From NCBI RefSeq assembly GCF_012030425.1, contig NZ_JAAUVN010000001.1, forward strand, positions 1,116,001-1,180,000: a stretch of 64,000 bases of DNA, written 5' to 3'. The stretch's first letter is position 1; each line of letters begins with the position of its first letter. Below are positions 37,559-47,233 of the stretch, one piece after another. This DNA is from Sphingobacterium sp. B16(2022). GTDB lineage: Bacteria; Bacteroidota; Bacteroidia; Sphingobacteriales; Sphingobacteriaceae. The notes below the pieces were generated by a model. That model did not search any database and was not told the origin of the DNA. It saw only the letters and a list, made by a program, of their open reading frames with translations. The position numbers and the translations under genes are program-made.

Positions 37559-40500
37559 ATGAAAAAAAATTCACATGTCGTCAGTCATGTGCCAATTCTT
37601 TATTACCTAAAGTGGCTCTTCATGGTAAAATTTACGCTGTTGCTTATTGTAGCTTTGGGCTACAACAGTTATGCAAATTCGACACTTGCGCAAGGCAACA
37701 TTACTTTAAAAAACAAAAGCATAAAGTTTAAAACTTTACTACAGCTGATCGAAAAACAAACTGATCTACGTTTTATCTACAATGACAACCAGATTGACAA
37801 ATTTGTGATCAGCGATGTAAATGCAATTAAAAAACCATGGAATGAATTGTTAGAACCTATTTTAGAAAAAACAGGTCTTAAAATGCAAGAGATCAATGGT
37901 GGCCGGATTATTATTTCACCAATCGTAGTACAGGACCCCAGGTTTCATGGTAAGATCATCGATAGCAAAGGCGAACCTTTACCAGGAGTATCCATTAAGG
38001 AAAAAGGATCTGATAGGAGTACACTTACAAATGAAAAAGGAGAATTTACGATTGCGGTTAAAAATACACAAAGTACGATCTTAATCAGTAGTGTCGGTTT
38101 TGTATCAAGAGAGGTATCGTACTCATCTGCTTTTCAATCTATTCAGTTAGCCGAGGATCTTGCTCAACTTGAAGAAGTCGTTGTCGTTGGTTATGGAGCA
38201 CAAAAGCGCGTCAATTTGACCGGTGCCGTTTCCGCAATTAGCGGACGTGAACTTGAAAACAGGCCCGTTGTCAATGCAACACAAAGCTTACAAGGGATCG
38301 TACCGGGACTGAATGTCAGCGTTGGAGGAAATACTAAGCCTGGTCAAAGTTTCAATCTCAATGTACGCGGAGTTGGAAACATCAGCGGAACAGATGGCCC
38401 ATATGTACTTGTAGACGGAATGGAGATGTCACTTGCAGATATCAATCCAAGCGATATTGAAAACATTTCAGTACTGAAAGATGCGTCGGCATCTGCTATA
38501 TATGGATCAAGAGCAGCATATGGAGTTATATTGGTAACAACCAAAAAAGGTACAGCTGGAAAAAAAGTAATCAGTTTTACCGGCAATACCGGAATTACTT
38601 CACCTGTTAGATTACCCGATATGGCTAATTCCGTAGAATTTGCCAACTTCTTCAATGCAGCGACCTTTAATGCATTGGGTACGAAGCAATATTCGGAAGA
38701 CAAGATTGCGCTATTGCAACAGTATATCAATGATCCAAGCAGTCTTTCGATTTTTCCAGAAGTCAACACCAACAATTATGCAAGCTGGGAAAACAGTGCC
38801 AATGGAATTGCTAACACCAACTGGTTCAATCTGCATTATAAACCAACTGCTCTACGTCAGAATTATACACTAAACATGAGTGGAGGCAATGCAGGTACGC
38901 AATTTTACGTATCGGCAGGTTATTACAACGAAGAAGGAATCTTGCGGTATGCAGATATCGACTATAAACGCTATAATTTCAACAGTTCAGTTTCCTCAGA
39001 TCTGACCTCTTGGCTAAAACTAAAAGCCAATGTTAAATATACCAGAAGCAATAACCAAACGCCTCTAGCAGGATATGAAGACATGTTCTTCCATAATTTA
39101 GCGCGTATGCGTCCCAATGTATCACCTTACGATTTTTATGGTAATTGGAATGAACAATCCATGGTTCCATATTTACAGTCGGGTACAAAAGACGATTTGA
39201 CAAACAATACACTAGCAATATTAAGTGGTTTGGAAATAAGTCCTTTAAAAAACTGGAAGATATTTGCCGATCTCAATTATAGGTTAGATAATGATGCTAA
39301 TGATATCTTAAAACTCCCAGGCACAATTTATGGCATTGATGGAGCTTCTTATCTTGTAAATCGTTCTGAATACAATATTCCATTAGGAGGCAGTTTTGAG
39401 CGTAAAATGAACAGCAACAATTACCTTACACCTAACATCTATACCAACTACAAATTATCGCTAGACAACCATAATTTTGATGTTACGGCGGGTTTTCAGC
39501 AAGAACTAGATCAGTTTAAAGAAATCTACACATCCGCTAGTGATTTGATTAGCTTCGATCGTCCGGGTATAGACCTGTCGACAGGAACCAAATCAAGTAA
39601 AGAAGCACGTAATCATTGGGCAACACGTGGTTTCTTTGCGCGTTTGAATTACAATTTCGACCAAAAATACCTCTTGGAAGTCAATGGCCGTTATGATGGT
39701 TCTTCCCGTTTCGCGCCCGACAATCGTTGGGGCTTCTTTCCATCGGTATCGGCGGCATACAACATCAGTGAAGAGTCCTTCTTTAAAGATGAAGTCAGCT
39801 GGGTCAATCAGCTGAAAATACGAGGTTCATACGGATCATTAGGAAATCAGGCTGGAGCAGGACTCTATGCGTACTCGGAAAACATGAGCATCATCGTACC
39901 AGGTGCCAACGGAGCAGGAGGAAGGTATTATTTTCAAAATGGCCGCGAGAGTTATATCAACGCTCCGGGTGCTTTCAATCCATTGATCACCTGGGAAACT
40001 GTACGTAGCGCCAATTTTGGTCTTGATTTTACGGCATTCAAATACAGATTGACCGGTGCAATTGATATCTATCAGCGCAACACCAAAGATATGCTCGGTC
40101 CATCTCGAGATGTAGCCGATCTTTTCGGTACAGTACCCGCAAAAAGTAACAATGCTGATTTAAGAACACGCGGTTGGGAAGTTAATGTCAAATGGTGTGA
40201 TCAGCTTTCCGAAGACTGGAGCTATAATTTGGGCTTAATCCTCACAGATTACAAATCAATGGTTACGAAATATCAAAATCCAACAAAATTTGATCCAAGT
40301 GGACAATGGTACGAGGGCAAGACATCTGGTGAAATCTGGGGCTATACCGCCAATCAATTAATCCGTACACAGGCAGAAGCAGATGCTTATAATGAATTGG
40401 ATCAGTCATTTTTGTCCGCTCGCGATTGGATCCCTGGAGATGTCATGTACCTTGATATCAACAATGATGGAAAAATCAATAATGGAACCAATCGCTTAGG

Positions 40501-41053
40501 TGATATGGGCGACATTTCCATTATCGGAAACAGCACCCCAAGGTATAGCTATAGTATCTCTGGTGGATTAACGTGGAAAAATTTATCGATGAATATGCTT
40601 TGGCAAGGTATTGGTAAAAGAGATTTTAGTCCAGCAGTGGCCGATGCTTACTTCTGGGGAGCAGGTGCTTTAGCGCAAGTGACCGTTTTCAAACAACATT
40701 TAGATTACTTCTCCGAAAGTAATCCCGATGCTTACTATCCCAATCCTTATGCAGCACCTGCAGGTGCCATTAATTCTTATATCAATAAGACCCAGCTATC
40801 TTCAACCCGTTATTTACAAAGTGCTGCATATTTACGCCTCAAAAACCTGACCATCAGTTATAATATCCCTAAATCACTGATCCAACGCTGGAAGTTCGAG
40901 CGTATCAATGTATTCGTTAGTGGCGAAAACTTATTGACTTTTAGTCCATTGGCGAAAATGTTTGACCCAGAAACCATCAATGGAGGTTCAGGTACAGGGA
41001 AGATATATCCCTTAAGTAAAGTGTATTCTTTTGGTCTAAACGTTAATTTCTAA
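37559..41053 (+). CDS. SusC-type TonB-dependent transporter with STN signalling domain
   Basis: This 1164-residue transporter has an N-terminal signal, an STN/secretin-like domain (about residues 50-120; KFKTLLQLIEKQTDLRFIY), a carboxypeptidase-regulatory-like domain (about 127-205; GKIIDSKGEPLPGVSIKE), the plug (EEVVVVGYGAQKRVNLTGAV, ISVLKDASASAIYGSRAAYGV) and a barrel ending in SFGLNVNF. The STN domain passes the substrate signal to the FecR protein encoded upstream. SusD starts 10 bases later. It imports oligosaccharides, probably from a sulfated glycan in view of the sulfatase in the same operon (inference). Confidence 0.95.
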   Translation: MKKNSHVVSHVPILYYLKWLFMVKFTLLLIVALGYNSYANSTLAQGNITLKNKSIKFKTLLQLIEKQTDLRFIYNDNQIDKFVISDVNAIKKPWNELLEPILEKTGLKMQEINGGRIIISPIVVQDPRFHGKIIDSKGEPLPGVSIKEKGSDRSTLTNEKGEFTIAVKNTQSTILISSVGFVSREVSYSSAFQSIQLAEDLAQLEEVVVVGYGAQKRVNLTGAVSAISGRELENRPVVNATQSLQGIVPGLNVSVGGNTKPGQSFNLNVRGVGNISGTDGPYVLVDGMEMSLADINPSDIENISVLKDASASAIYGSRAAYGVILVTTKKGTAGKKVISFTGNTGITSPVRLPDMANSVEFANFFNAATFNALGTKQYSEDKIALLQQYINDPSSLSIFPEVNTNNYASWENSANGIANTNWFNLHYKPTALRQNYTLNMSGGNAGTQFYVSAGYYNEEGILRYADIDYKRYNFNSSVSSDLTSWLKLKANVKYTRSNNQTPLAGYEDMFFHNLARMRPNVSPYDFYGNWNEQSMVPYLQSGTKDDLTNNTLAILSGLEISPLKNWKIFADLNYRLDNDANDILKLPGTIYGIDGASYLVNRSEYNIPLGGSFERKMNSNNYLTPNIYTNYKLSLDNHNFDVTAGFQQELDQFKEIYTSASDLISFDRPGIDLSTGTKSSKEARNHWATRGFFARLNYNFDQKYLLEVNGRYDGSSRFAPDNRWGFFPSVSAAYNISEESFFKDEVSWVNQLKIRGSYGSLGNQAGAGLYAYSENMSIIVPGANGAGGRYYFQNGRESYINAPGAFNPLITWETVRSANFGLDFTAFKYRLTGAIDIYQRNTKDMLGPSRDVADLFGTVPAKSNNADLRTRGWEVNVKWCDQLSEDWSYNLGLILTDYKSMVTKYQNPTKFDPSGQWYEGKTSGEIWGYTANQLIRTQAEADAYNELDQSFLSARDWIPGDVMYLDINNDGKINNGTNRLGDMGDISIIGNSTPRYSYSISGGLTWKNLSMNMLWQGIGKRDFSPAVADAYFWGAGALAQVTVFKQHLDYFSESNPDAYYPNPYAAPAGAINSYINKTQLSSTRYLQSAAYLRLKNLTISYNIPKSLIQRWKFERINVFVSGENLLTFSPLAKMFDPETINGGSGTGKIYPLSKVYSFGLNVNF

Positions 41054-41063
41054 CCCGAGCAAC

Positions 41064-42890
41064 ATGAAACTATATAATTTATATTTATGCCTAATTACAG
41101 TGAGTATCACTGTGTTTTCAGGGTGTAATAGCAATTTTTTGGATCGAGAACCATTGGATCAATTATCCACAACAGGGAGTTTATCCTCGACCAATGAGCT
41201 AAAACTGTATGTCAATCAGTTCTATCAAACTTTACCCGGTCATCCGAATTTTACCGGTGGTATCGGGCCTGCTTTTGATGACGCACGTACCGATAACATG
41301 ATATTTACCAGTGTAGATCCGAGACTTAGCGGACAGTTAACGGTTGCTAATGCTTCAAGTATCAGTGAATATACGCAAATAAGATCAATCAACTTTTTTC
41401 TAAAGCAATCAAAAAATGCAAAAGGAAATCAAACTGAGATCAACAAATATCTAGGTGAGGCATATTTCTTTCGTGCTTGGTATTATTTTGAGTTGGTGAA
41501 AAAATATGGCGATGTCACCTGGGTCAATCAATTGTTGAGTTCCGAAGATGAATCTACGCTATTAGCAAGGGACAGTCGTGTTATGATCGTAGATTCTATC
41601 CTCAACGACCTGAACCGTTCGGTCGATCTTTTACCTACTGTATCTACCAATGCGAGTATGCGTGTTCACCGTGATGTGGCCCTGGCATTGAAATCACGTG
41701 TTGGTCTTTATGAAGGAACATGGCAAAGGTACCATAAATTAAAAGGGACATCATTTGCGAGCACGGAAGCTACAGAAGATAAGATTAAGAGTTATCTGAC
41801 TCAAGCACGTGATGCCGCCAAGACCATTATAGATGGTAATCGCTGGAAAATATATACCACTGGAAAATTCAATGATGATTATCGCAATATGTTTAATACG
41901 GCAAATCTTTCTACAAACAATGAGGTTCTATTATATCGACGCTATAATCCTTCAGAAAATGTCGGTCACGGTGTTTCCAAATATCTATCAACAGGAGGGG
42001 GAGATATCGGTTTGACCCAGAGTCTCGTGAGTGATTACTTAACAGCAGATGGTAAACCTTTTGTAGGTACACTACAGACCGAAGCGCAAAAAACATACAG
42101 CCAAGATTTAAAACCTACAGTTCGTGATCCACGATTAGCACAAACAGCAGTAGTGCCACAGGCGCCTTTACGACCTGATGCTGTTGCCGCCAATTTTCCA
42201 CCGATCAATCAAAGTGGATTCAATCGTTCAACTACAGGTTACCCGATGTACAAATATGTCGAGTACAATAGTCTTCCTGCCGTATCTGATGATGGCATGA
42301 GTGCTGCTCCTGTCATTTATTTCCGTTATGCAGAAGTATTACTCAACTATGCCGAAGCTATAGCTGAACTTAAGGAAGATCCGAGTAAAATTATTGAAGC
42401 GGTACGACCGTTGCGTGCCCGTGTTAATATGCCGGACATGGATTTCGATCGCGAGTACAATACTGCAGCAAACTACCCATTTGCACAGCTAGACAAATTC
42501 GTACAGGGAGTAAGAAGAGAAAGACGTGTCGAGCTCGTAGCCGAGGGACATCGTTTACAAGATATTTTACGTTGGGCAGCGGCAGATCAATTGCTTGTTG
42601 GCAAAAGACCTTTGGGAATTCTGTTTACAGGAAGCAATATTGCGCAAGAAAATAACACTACAGGTTTTTACAAAGACAATCTGTTATACTATGACACTGC
42701 GCCAGCAGGAAAAACAGTCAATTTCTTTTTGTCCGGTAATCCTGGTGATGCTATGCGCTATATGGATCCTTATAAAGCAGTATTGCCAAATGGGTATCGC
42801 TTTAGAGTCGATCGAGATTACTTACTTCCCATCCAACAACGGATGATTGAATTGACAAATGGCAAATGGAAACAAAACCCAAACTGGTAA
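41064..42890 (+). CDS. SusD/RagB-type glycan-binding lipoprotein
   Basis: This 608-residue lipoprotein has a lipobox (VFSGC, about residue 20) followed by NSNFLDREPLDQLS. SusD elements are present: NKYLGEAYFFRAWYYFELVKKYGDVTWV, HRDVALALKSRVGLYEGTW, IYFRYAEVLLNYAEAIAEL, RRERRVELVAEGHRLQDILRW and the closing YLLPIQQRMIELTNG. It forms the lid of the preceding SusC. The following small lipoprotein starts 10 bases after the stop, so the genes are co-transcribed. Confidence 0.95.
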   Translation: MKLYNLYLCLITVSITVFSGCNSNFLDREPLDQLSTTGSLSSTNELKLYVNQFYQTLPGHPNFTGGIGPAFDDARTDNMIFTSVDPRLSGQLTVANASSISEYTQIRSINFFLKQSKNAKGNQTEINKYLGEAYFFRAWYYFELVKKYGDVTWVNQLLSSEDESTLLARDSRVMIVDSILNDLNRSVDLLPTVSTNASMRVHRDVALALKSRVGLYEGTWQRYHKLKGTSFASTEATEDKIKSYLTQARDAAKTIIDGNRWKIYTTGKFNDDYRNMFNTANLSTNNEVLLYRRYNPSENVGHGVSKYLSTGGGDIGLTQSLVSDYLTADGKPFVGTLQTEAQKTYSQDLKPTVRDPRLAQTAVVPQAPLRPDAVAANFPPINQSGFNRSTTGYPMYKYVEYNSLPAVSDDGMSAAPVIYFRYAEVLLNYAEAIAELKEDPSKIIEAVRPLRARVNMPDMDFDREYNTAANYPFAQLDKFVQGVRRERRVELVAEGHRLQDILRWAAADQLLVGKRPLGILFTGSNIAQENNTTGFYKDNLLYYDTAPAGKTVNFFLSGNPGDAMRYMDPYKAVLPNGYRFRVDRDYLLPIQQRMIELTNGKWKQNPNW

Positions 42891-42900
42891 AATCACTATC

Positions 42901-43284
42901 ATGAAGATATTCATTTATAAAAAAGGAAACATCGGTTTCCTTATACTCCTCATTTTATTCGCGTTAGTTGCTTGCAAAAAAGAAGACCTTCCTGCTAAAC
43001 CTGTCGCTGGTCCATTTCAGATGACCAGTACCGTGACAAACGAAATAGAGAAAATAGCAAGTACTTATACCATAAGTATTGAGGGGACCACCAATGGTTG
43101 GTGGGTTACTTTACCTGCAAACGTACAGTGGTACACTATGGAACGCAAATACGGCTCTGGTAATGTCACACAGAAACTGACGATTAAGGCCAATGATTCA
43201 GGTCAAGATCGATCGGGCTGGGTCAAAATAAACTCGACTTCCAAAGAAGAAGTAATTATCAATTTTAAACAAAAGGGATCATGA
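42901..43284 (+). CDS. BACON-like surface lipoprotein
   Basis: The start is ATG 42901 (MKIFIYKKGN), not the longer frame from 42859 that runs back into susD. The protein of 127 residues has a lipobox with Cys25 (ALVAC) and an immunoglobulin-like domain. That domain includes WVTLPANVQWYTMERKYGSGNVTQKLTIKANDSG and GWVKINSTSKEEVIINFKQKG, the pattern of BACON domains (polar start, conserved Trp, terminal I.F.Q). BACON domains occur in glycan-binding surface proteins and often serve as spacers or mucin-contact modules. It overlaps the sulfatase gene by four bases (ATGA), implying translational coupling. Confidence 0.78.
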   Translation: MKIFIYKKGNIGFLILLILFALVACKKEDLPAKPVAGPFQMTSTVTNEIEKIASTYTISIEGTTNGWWVTLPANVQWYTMERKYGSGNVTQKLTIKANDSGQDRSGWVKINSTSKEEVIINFKQKGS

Positions 43285-44810
43285 AATTAAGTTTTATTAT
43301 AATTCTAGCGCTTGCCTTGACTACAGGAAGACATGTTTATGGACAAAAAAAACCCAATGTCGTCATCATTATTTCCGATGACCATGCATATCAAACCATA
43401 GGGGCATATGGCTCAAAATATGGAAAAACACCCCAAATAGATCGTATCGCCAATGAGGGTGCTATTTTTAAAAATGCTTTTGTCAATAATTCAATATGTG
43501 GCCCCAGTAGGGCCACTTTATTGACCGGAAAGTATAGCCATAAAAATGGTTTTAAGGATAATGAGACCTCCGAGTTTGATTTTAGTCAAGATCTATTTGT
43601 CAAACAGCTCCAGCAGGTCGGGTACAATACCGCCTGGGTCGGTAAAATCCATTTGGGAGACAAATTACAAGGATTCAATTATTTTGACATTCTGGTCGAT
43701 CAAGGCACATATTTCAATCCAGATTTTATCAGTAAACAGGGACGTAAACGAAGTGAGGGATATGTTTCAGATATTGTGACCGATAAAGCTTTAACGTGGC
43801 TCGATACCATAAATCAAGAACAACCTTTTTGCTTGGTTATCGGTCATAAAGCTACCCATCGTACCTGGATGCCCGATCCTGCAGATTTTGGCACCTATGA
43901 CAGCGTCGATTTTAAATTGCCGGAAACCTTTTACGACGATTACGAAAGCCGTAAACCAGCCAAGCTTCAGGAGATGTCTATTGATAAGGATATGCGCATG
44001 GGCTACGATCTAAAGATGTTCGAATCTGTTGAAGCGATGATGCAGGATGGTAATTTCAAACGAATGACACCAGCACAGCAAGAAAAATACATCAATTATT
44101 ACAGACCGATTTATGAAGAACTTAAGCAATCCAAGTTGACCGGAAAAGCTTTAGCCGAGTGGAAGTTCAAGCGCTATATGACCGATTACCTCAATACAGC
44201 ACAATCCATGGATAGGAACATCGGAAAAGTATTGGACTACATAGACAATAAGCAATTAAAGGAAAATACAGTTGTCATCTATCTGTCCGATCAAGGTTTT
44301 TATATGGGCGAACATGGTTGGTTTGATAAACGGTGGATGTATGAAGAGTCCTTCCGTACACCAATGGTCATGCGCTACCCGCCAATTTTAAAACCCCATA
44401 CTGAAATCAATGGAAAGGTCGTCAATGCCGATATTGCACCGACTCTCCTGGAACTTGCATCAGTCAAAAAACCGAAGGACATGCAGGGCGAGTCTTTTGT
44501 ACATGTGCTCAAAAACCCATCAACAGAACATCGGAAAGATCTTTTCTATCATTACTTTGAAAATGGAGAACATGCTGTCAACCCACATTTTGGAGTACGT
44601 GATGACCGTTACAAATTAATCCGATATTATAAACGTCAGGAGACATGGGAACTTTTCGATTTACAAAAAGATTCTCAAGAACTTCATAATGTCTATCATG
44701 ATCCGGCCTATCATTCCATCGTGAAAATGATGAAGAAAAAGCTAGTTAAGCAAATTCATCTTTTTGACGATACGGAGGCAGCTACAATCTATAAGATAAA
44801 TATCGATTAG
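43281..44810 (+). CDS. S1-family sulfatase, probably N-acetylglucosamine-6-sulfatase-like
   Basis: This 509-residue exported enzyme has an N-terminal signal (ending near VYGQ). The metal site is VVIIISDDHAYQ, and the formylglycine motif C73-G-P-S-R with LLTGKYSHKNG is intact. Further sites are VGKIHLG, KATHRTWMPDPADF and YLSDQGFYMGEHGWFDKRWMYEESFRTPM. The region DSVDFKLPETFYDDYE..K.A..QEMSIDKDM resembles the S1_11 group of GlcNAc-6-O-sulfatases as I remember it; the subfamily assignment is moderate. It is translationally coupled to the BACON-like gene and ends the ECF-controlled locus. Activity requires an anaerobic-type maturase (anSME) or FGE encoded elsewhere. Confidence 0.9.
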   Translation: MKLSFIIILALALTTGRHVYGQKKPNVVIIISDDHAYQTIGAYGSKYGKTPQIDRIANEGAIFKNAFVNNSICGPSRATLLTGKYSHKNGFKDNETSEFDFSQDLFVKQLQQVGYNTAWVGKIHLGDKLQGFNYFDILVDQGTYFNPDFISKQGRKRSEGYVSDIVTDKALTWLDTINQEQPFCLVIGHKATHRTWMPDPADFGTYDSVDFKLPETFYDDYESRKPAKLQEMSIDKDMRMGYDLKMFESVEAMMQDGNFKRMTPAQQEKYINYYRPIYEELKQSKLTGKALAEWKFKRYMTDYLNTAQSMDRNIGKVLDYIDNKQLKENTVVIYLSDQGFYMGEHGWFDKRWMYEESFRTPMVMRYPPILKPHTEINGKVVNADIAPTLLELASVKKPKDMQGESFVHVLKNPSTEHRKDLFYHYFENGEHAVNPHFGVRDDRYKLIRYYKRQETWELFDLQKDSQELHNVYHDPAYHSIVKMMKKKLVKQIHLFDDTEAATIYKINID

Positions 44811-44894
44811 CACTGTATCTATAGTACATTCTGAACAATTTCGAAAATATATTCAAATATAAAATAGCTTAAAGGTATAATTTAAATCAATTTT

Positions 44895-44922
44895 AAAGCC
44901 GTTTGGTATTCCAAACGGCTTT
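44895..44922. terminator. Perfect hairpin terminator after the second glycan locus
   Basis: A 12-bp perfect stem (AAAGCCGTTTGG, loop TATT, complement) is followed by a T-rich tail. The stem is the same as in the hairpin at 35341 before the locus. Confidence 0.8.
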
Positions 44923-45253
44923 CTTTAATAAATATTCTTGTTAAATAGTTCAAAATTTAAATGCCAAACGAAGATTACATTGATACACTTGTTATGGACC
45001 ATGTTAGGCATTTCTCTTCAAGAAGTAGGTCGATGCTTACCAAATGATTTCTTCTCCATCTTCAATAGAAGCTGAGAGACTAATTCGGAAGAAATTCCGT
45101 ATTTGTCGCATAAAATGGAAACGAATGGTTGCATACTTAAAGGTATAGAATAAATATCGTGTTTAACATAATAAAAAATGCCATTATCTTAAATAAATAA
45201 TGACATTTTTTTATATAAAATTAGTTTATTCGCTATTTCTGGAGGAAGAGTTT
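44923..45253. other. Intergenic region with a possible gene remnant
   Basis: No complete gene is present. A 38-codon frame on the minus strand (45134-45018) includes ILCDKYGISSELVSQLLLKMEKK. It looks protein-like and faintly resembles small proteins that accompany DNA-modification systems, but it ends early and has no partner. I treat it as an unconfirmed remnant. The rest shows nothing recognisable. Confidence 0.3.
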
Positions 45254-46093
45254 TTACTTAGCATCGAAGACTTTCGTTAAGTCAACAAGTTCAAAGTTTT
45301 TATCGACCTCAAAAAACTGTCTTAGTATAGCAGCATGTCCACTCCCCACCAGAACAAGAATAGTTTTGGTATGAGGTTTTAATTGATTCTGAATATTAGC
45401 GTACATAACCAAATTCCTTTTATACCAGTCAGTAACGAGATTGGACCCTAAATAATCTTTATTAGTCATCACTTTATTAGCAAATGAAATATAAAAACCA
45501 ATGTTTTTATCCAAGTTGGACTTTTTATTTATACATATAAATATATCACTCAGATTGCTTTTTTCTAGGCAGTTATCCGACAAAGAGGCATTAATTTTAC
45601 TAAATTCTTCTTTCAAAGCTGGATTTGAATTTACCTCTTTTAATAAAATATCAAATCTCATTTCTATCATACTATCAATAGGATATAATTCTTGGTGTTC
45701 TAATTTTTTCGCTAATCTATAACCTAATTGAAAAGTTTCACCTTCGATATAATATCTTTTTAACCGTTCTCTTTTTATTGTATCTGTGAACTTGTGATAT
45801 TGATCTTTTAAATATGATTGGTAGTTTGCATTCAATTCGTTCTTTTTGTTAAAATTACTCTCGACAAATATTTGATCGGGTTTATAAGCAGATGCCTTAA
45901 TTTTATTCGTAATTTCTTCTAAATCTTGTTGGCTTTCTTTAGATAATATATTTCTGTCTTTTTGTTTGATCATATCATTTCCAGGATTATTAAAGTGATA
46001 AGTTCCTAATAATATGACTTTTACTTTTTCTTGAGCCGATACAAATGAGAGTTGAAAAAGTAAGAAAAATAAGATGAAGTTAATTTTGCCCAT
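45254..46093 (-). CDS. DUF5694-family exported protein
   Basis: This 279-residue protein has a signal peptide (ending near VSAQ), followed by the family start VKVILLGTYHFNNPGNDM, the acidic YKPDQIFVES, and the ending TKTILVLVGSGHAAILRQFFE. This arrangement of a first strand with GTxHF, a conserved Glu and a late GxGH is reminiscent of TraB/Tiki-type proteins. That points to a possible metal-dependent hydrolase fold, as inference. A TATATTTG -7 element lies at 46137-46130 on the minus strand. No functional partner is adjacent. Confidence 0.8.
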   Translation of the reverse strand: MGKINFILFFLLFQLSFVSAQEKVKVILLGTYHFNNPGNDMIKQKDRNILSKESQQDLEEITNKIKASAYKPDQIFVESNFNKKNELNANYQSYLKDQYHKFTDTIKRERLKRYYIEGETFQLGYRLAKKLEHQELYPIDSMIEMRFDILLKEVNSNPALKEEFSKINASLSDNCLEKSNLSDIFICINKKSNLDKNIGFYISFANKVMTNKDYLGSNLVTDWYKRNLVMYANIQNQLKPHTKTILVLVGSGHAAILRQFFEVDKNFELVDLTKVFDAK

Positions 46094-46280
46094 GTTTATT
46101 TATATTTATTTAAGTTATTGATTTTTTGCAAATATATAAAATCACTTGCTTGTTAAATATAAAAAAGGGTATAATTTATAAAGTAAATGGAGCCTTTTCG
46201 GATCTGGAAAGAGTTGCGCCTGAGACTATCGATTTTGAATGTAAACAGTAAATCTGAACAGAATGCTACAAAGTGTCATC

Positions 46281-46320
46281 AATCTAGAAAGCCATTCCGT
46301 TAGGAATGGCTTTCTAGATT
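46281..46320. terminator. Perfect 18-bp hairpin terminator
   Basis: AATCTAGAAAGCCATTCC at 46281-46298 and its exact complement at 46303-46320 enclose a GTTA loop; a T-run follows on the plus strand. It lies downstream of the 3-keto-disaccharide hydrolase-like gene (minus strand) and upstream of the DUF5694 gene. It is unusually long and perfect for a terminator. Confidence 0.7.
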
Positions 46321-46402
46321 TTCATTTTTTTATAGCAACTAACTAACTATTGCAAATGCATGATTGCTTAGACTTGCATGAATGCTTTGTTGTCATTATC
46401 AT

Positions 46403-47095
46403 TTATTTAGAAAGTTGCGTTATTGGCGTTAGTAAAACCTTACGGAATTCAACCTCAGCACCTTCAGCTTGAAGCGCAATCTGACCACTGTTTGCGGTAC
46501 AGTCGTAACCTTCATTTACAAGGTCACCATTTACCCATACTTTTATCTTCCGGTCTAAGCATTCAATCCTCATACTGTTCCATTCACCAAGAGGTTTCTC
46601 AGAATTGTCGGTAAGATTCAAAATCCGACGTTTTTTATCTTCTGTAATGCCCCATTCAGCAGGTTCACCTCGACGCTCAACCATATTTGGTACTTTAATG
46701 TCCTCCACAATACACCAAAAGTCTCCCGCATTTTCATGCATCATCTGTACTTCAATAGATTTTGGAAACATTCCATAAAGCGCGCGTGGAGTAGAGGCAT
46801 GCACCAGTACACCGCAGTTTCCTGATTTTCCTGCAAAACGGTATTCGACATCCAGACTATAGTTTTTATACGACTTATCGGTTATAATATGGCCATTTGG
46901 ATTACCCATACTTACCAGCATCCCATCTCTGACAAGAAAAGGGCTTTTTACAGTCGTATTTTTGTCCATTTCTGGAACATCGATATGCCAGCCAGCTAAG
47001 TCCTTGCCGTTAAATAGGTTTTTTGATTGCGCACACGAAGATAGGGAAAACGCTAAGCTGCTGACAATAAAAAGAGCAGAATAATAAAAGTTCAT
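46403..47095 (-). CDS. DUF1080 (3-keto-disaccharide hydrolase-like) lipoprotein
   Basis: This 230-residue protein has a lipobox SSC (about residue 21). The DUF1080 jelly-roll (concanavalin-like) fold is seen from NLFNGKDLAGWHI, NGHIITDKSYKNYSLDVEYRF, GNCGVLVHA, IEVQMMHENAGDF, WNSMRIECLDRKIKVWVNGDLVNEG and GQIALQAEGAEVEFRKVLL. Length is normal. Family members act as 3-keto-glycoside hydrolases or lyases or as glycan-binding modules in Bacteroidota. It is monocistronic and is not part of the two SusCD operons, so the substrate is open. Confidence 0.9.
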   Translation of the reverse strand: MNFYYSALFIVSSLAFSLSSCAQSKNLFNGKDLAGWHIDVPEMDKNTTVKSPFLVRDGMLVSMGNPNGHIITDKSYKNYSLDVEYRFAGKSGNCGVLVHASTPRALYGMFPKSIEVQMMHENAGDFWCIVEDIKVPNMVERRGEPAEWGITEDKKRRILNLTDNSEKPLGEWNSMRIECLDRKIKVWVNGDLVNEGYDCTANSGQIALQAEGAEVEFRKVLLTPITQLSK

Positions 47096-47233
47096 ATTTG
47101 GTTTAGGTTTGAATGATTATCGTTAAAACAAACATACATAATAATTTTCATAGGAATATTAGTTTTTACTTAGATTCGATTCTCTTTTAAACGATTAAAA
47201 TTGACAAGGTAATGTGATAGTCGTAAGCAATAT

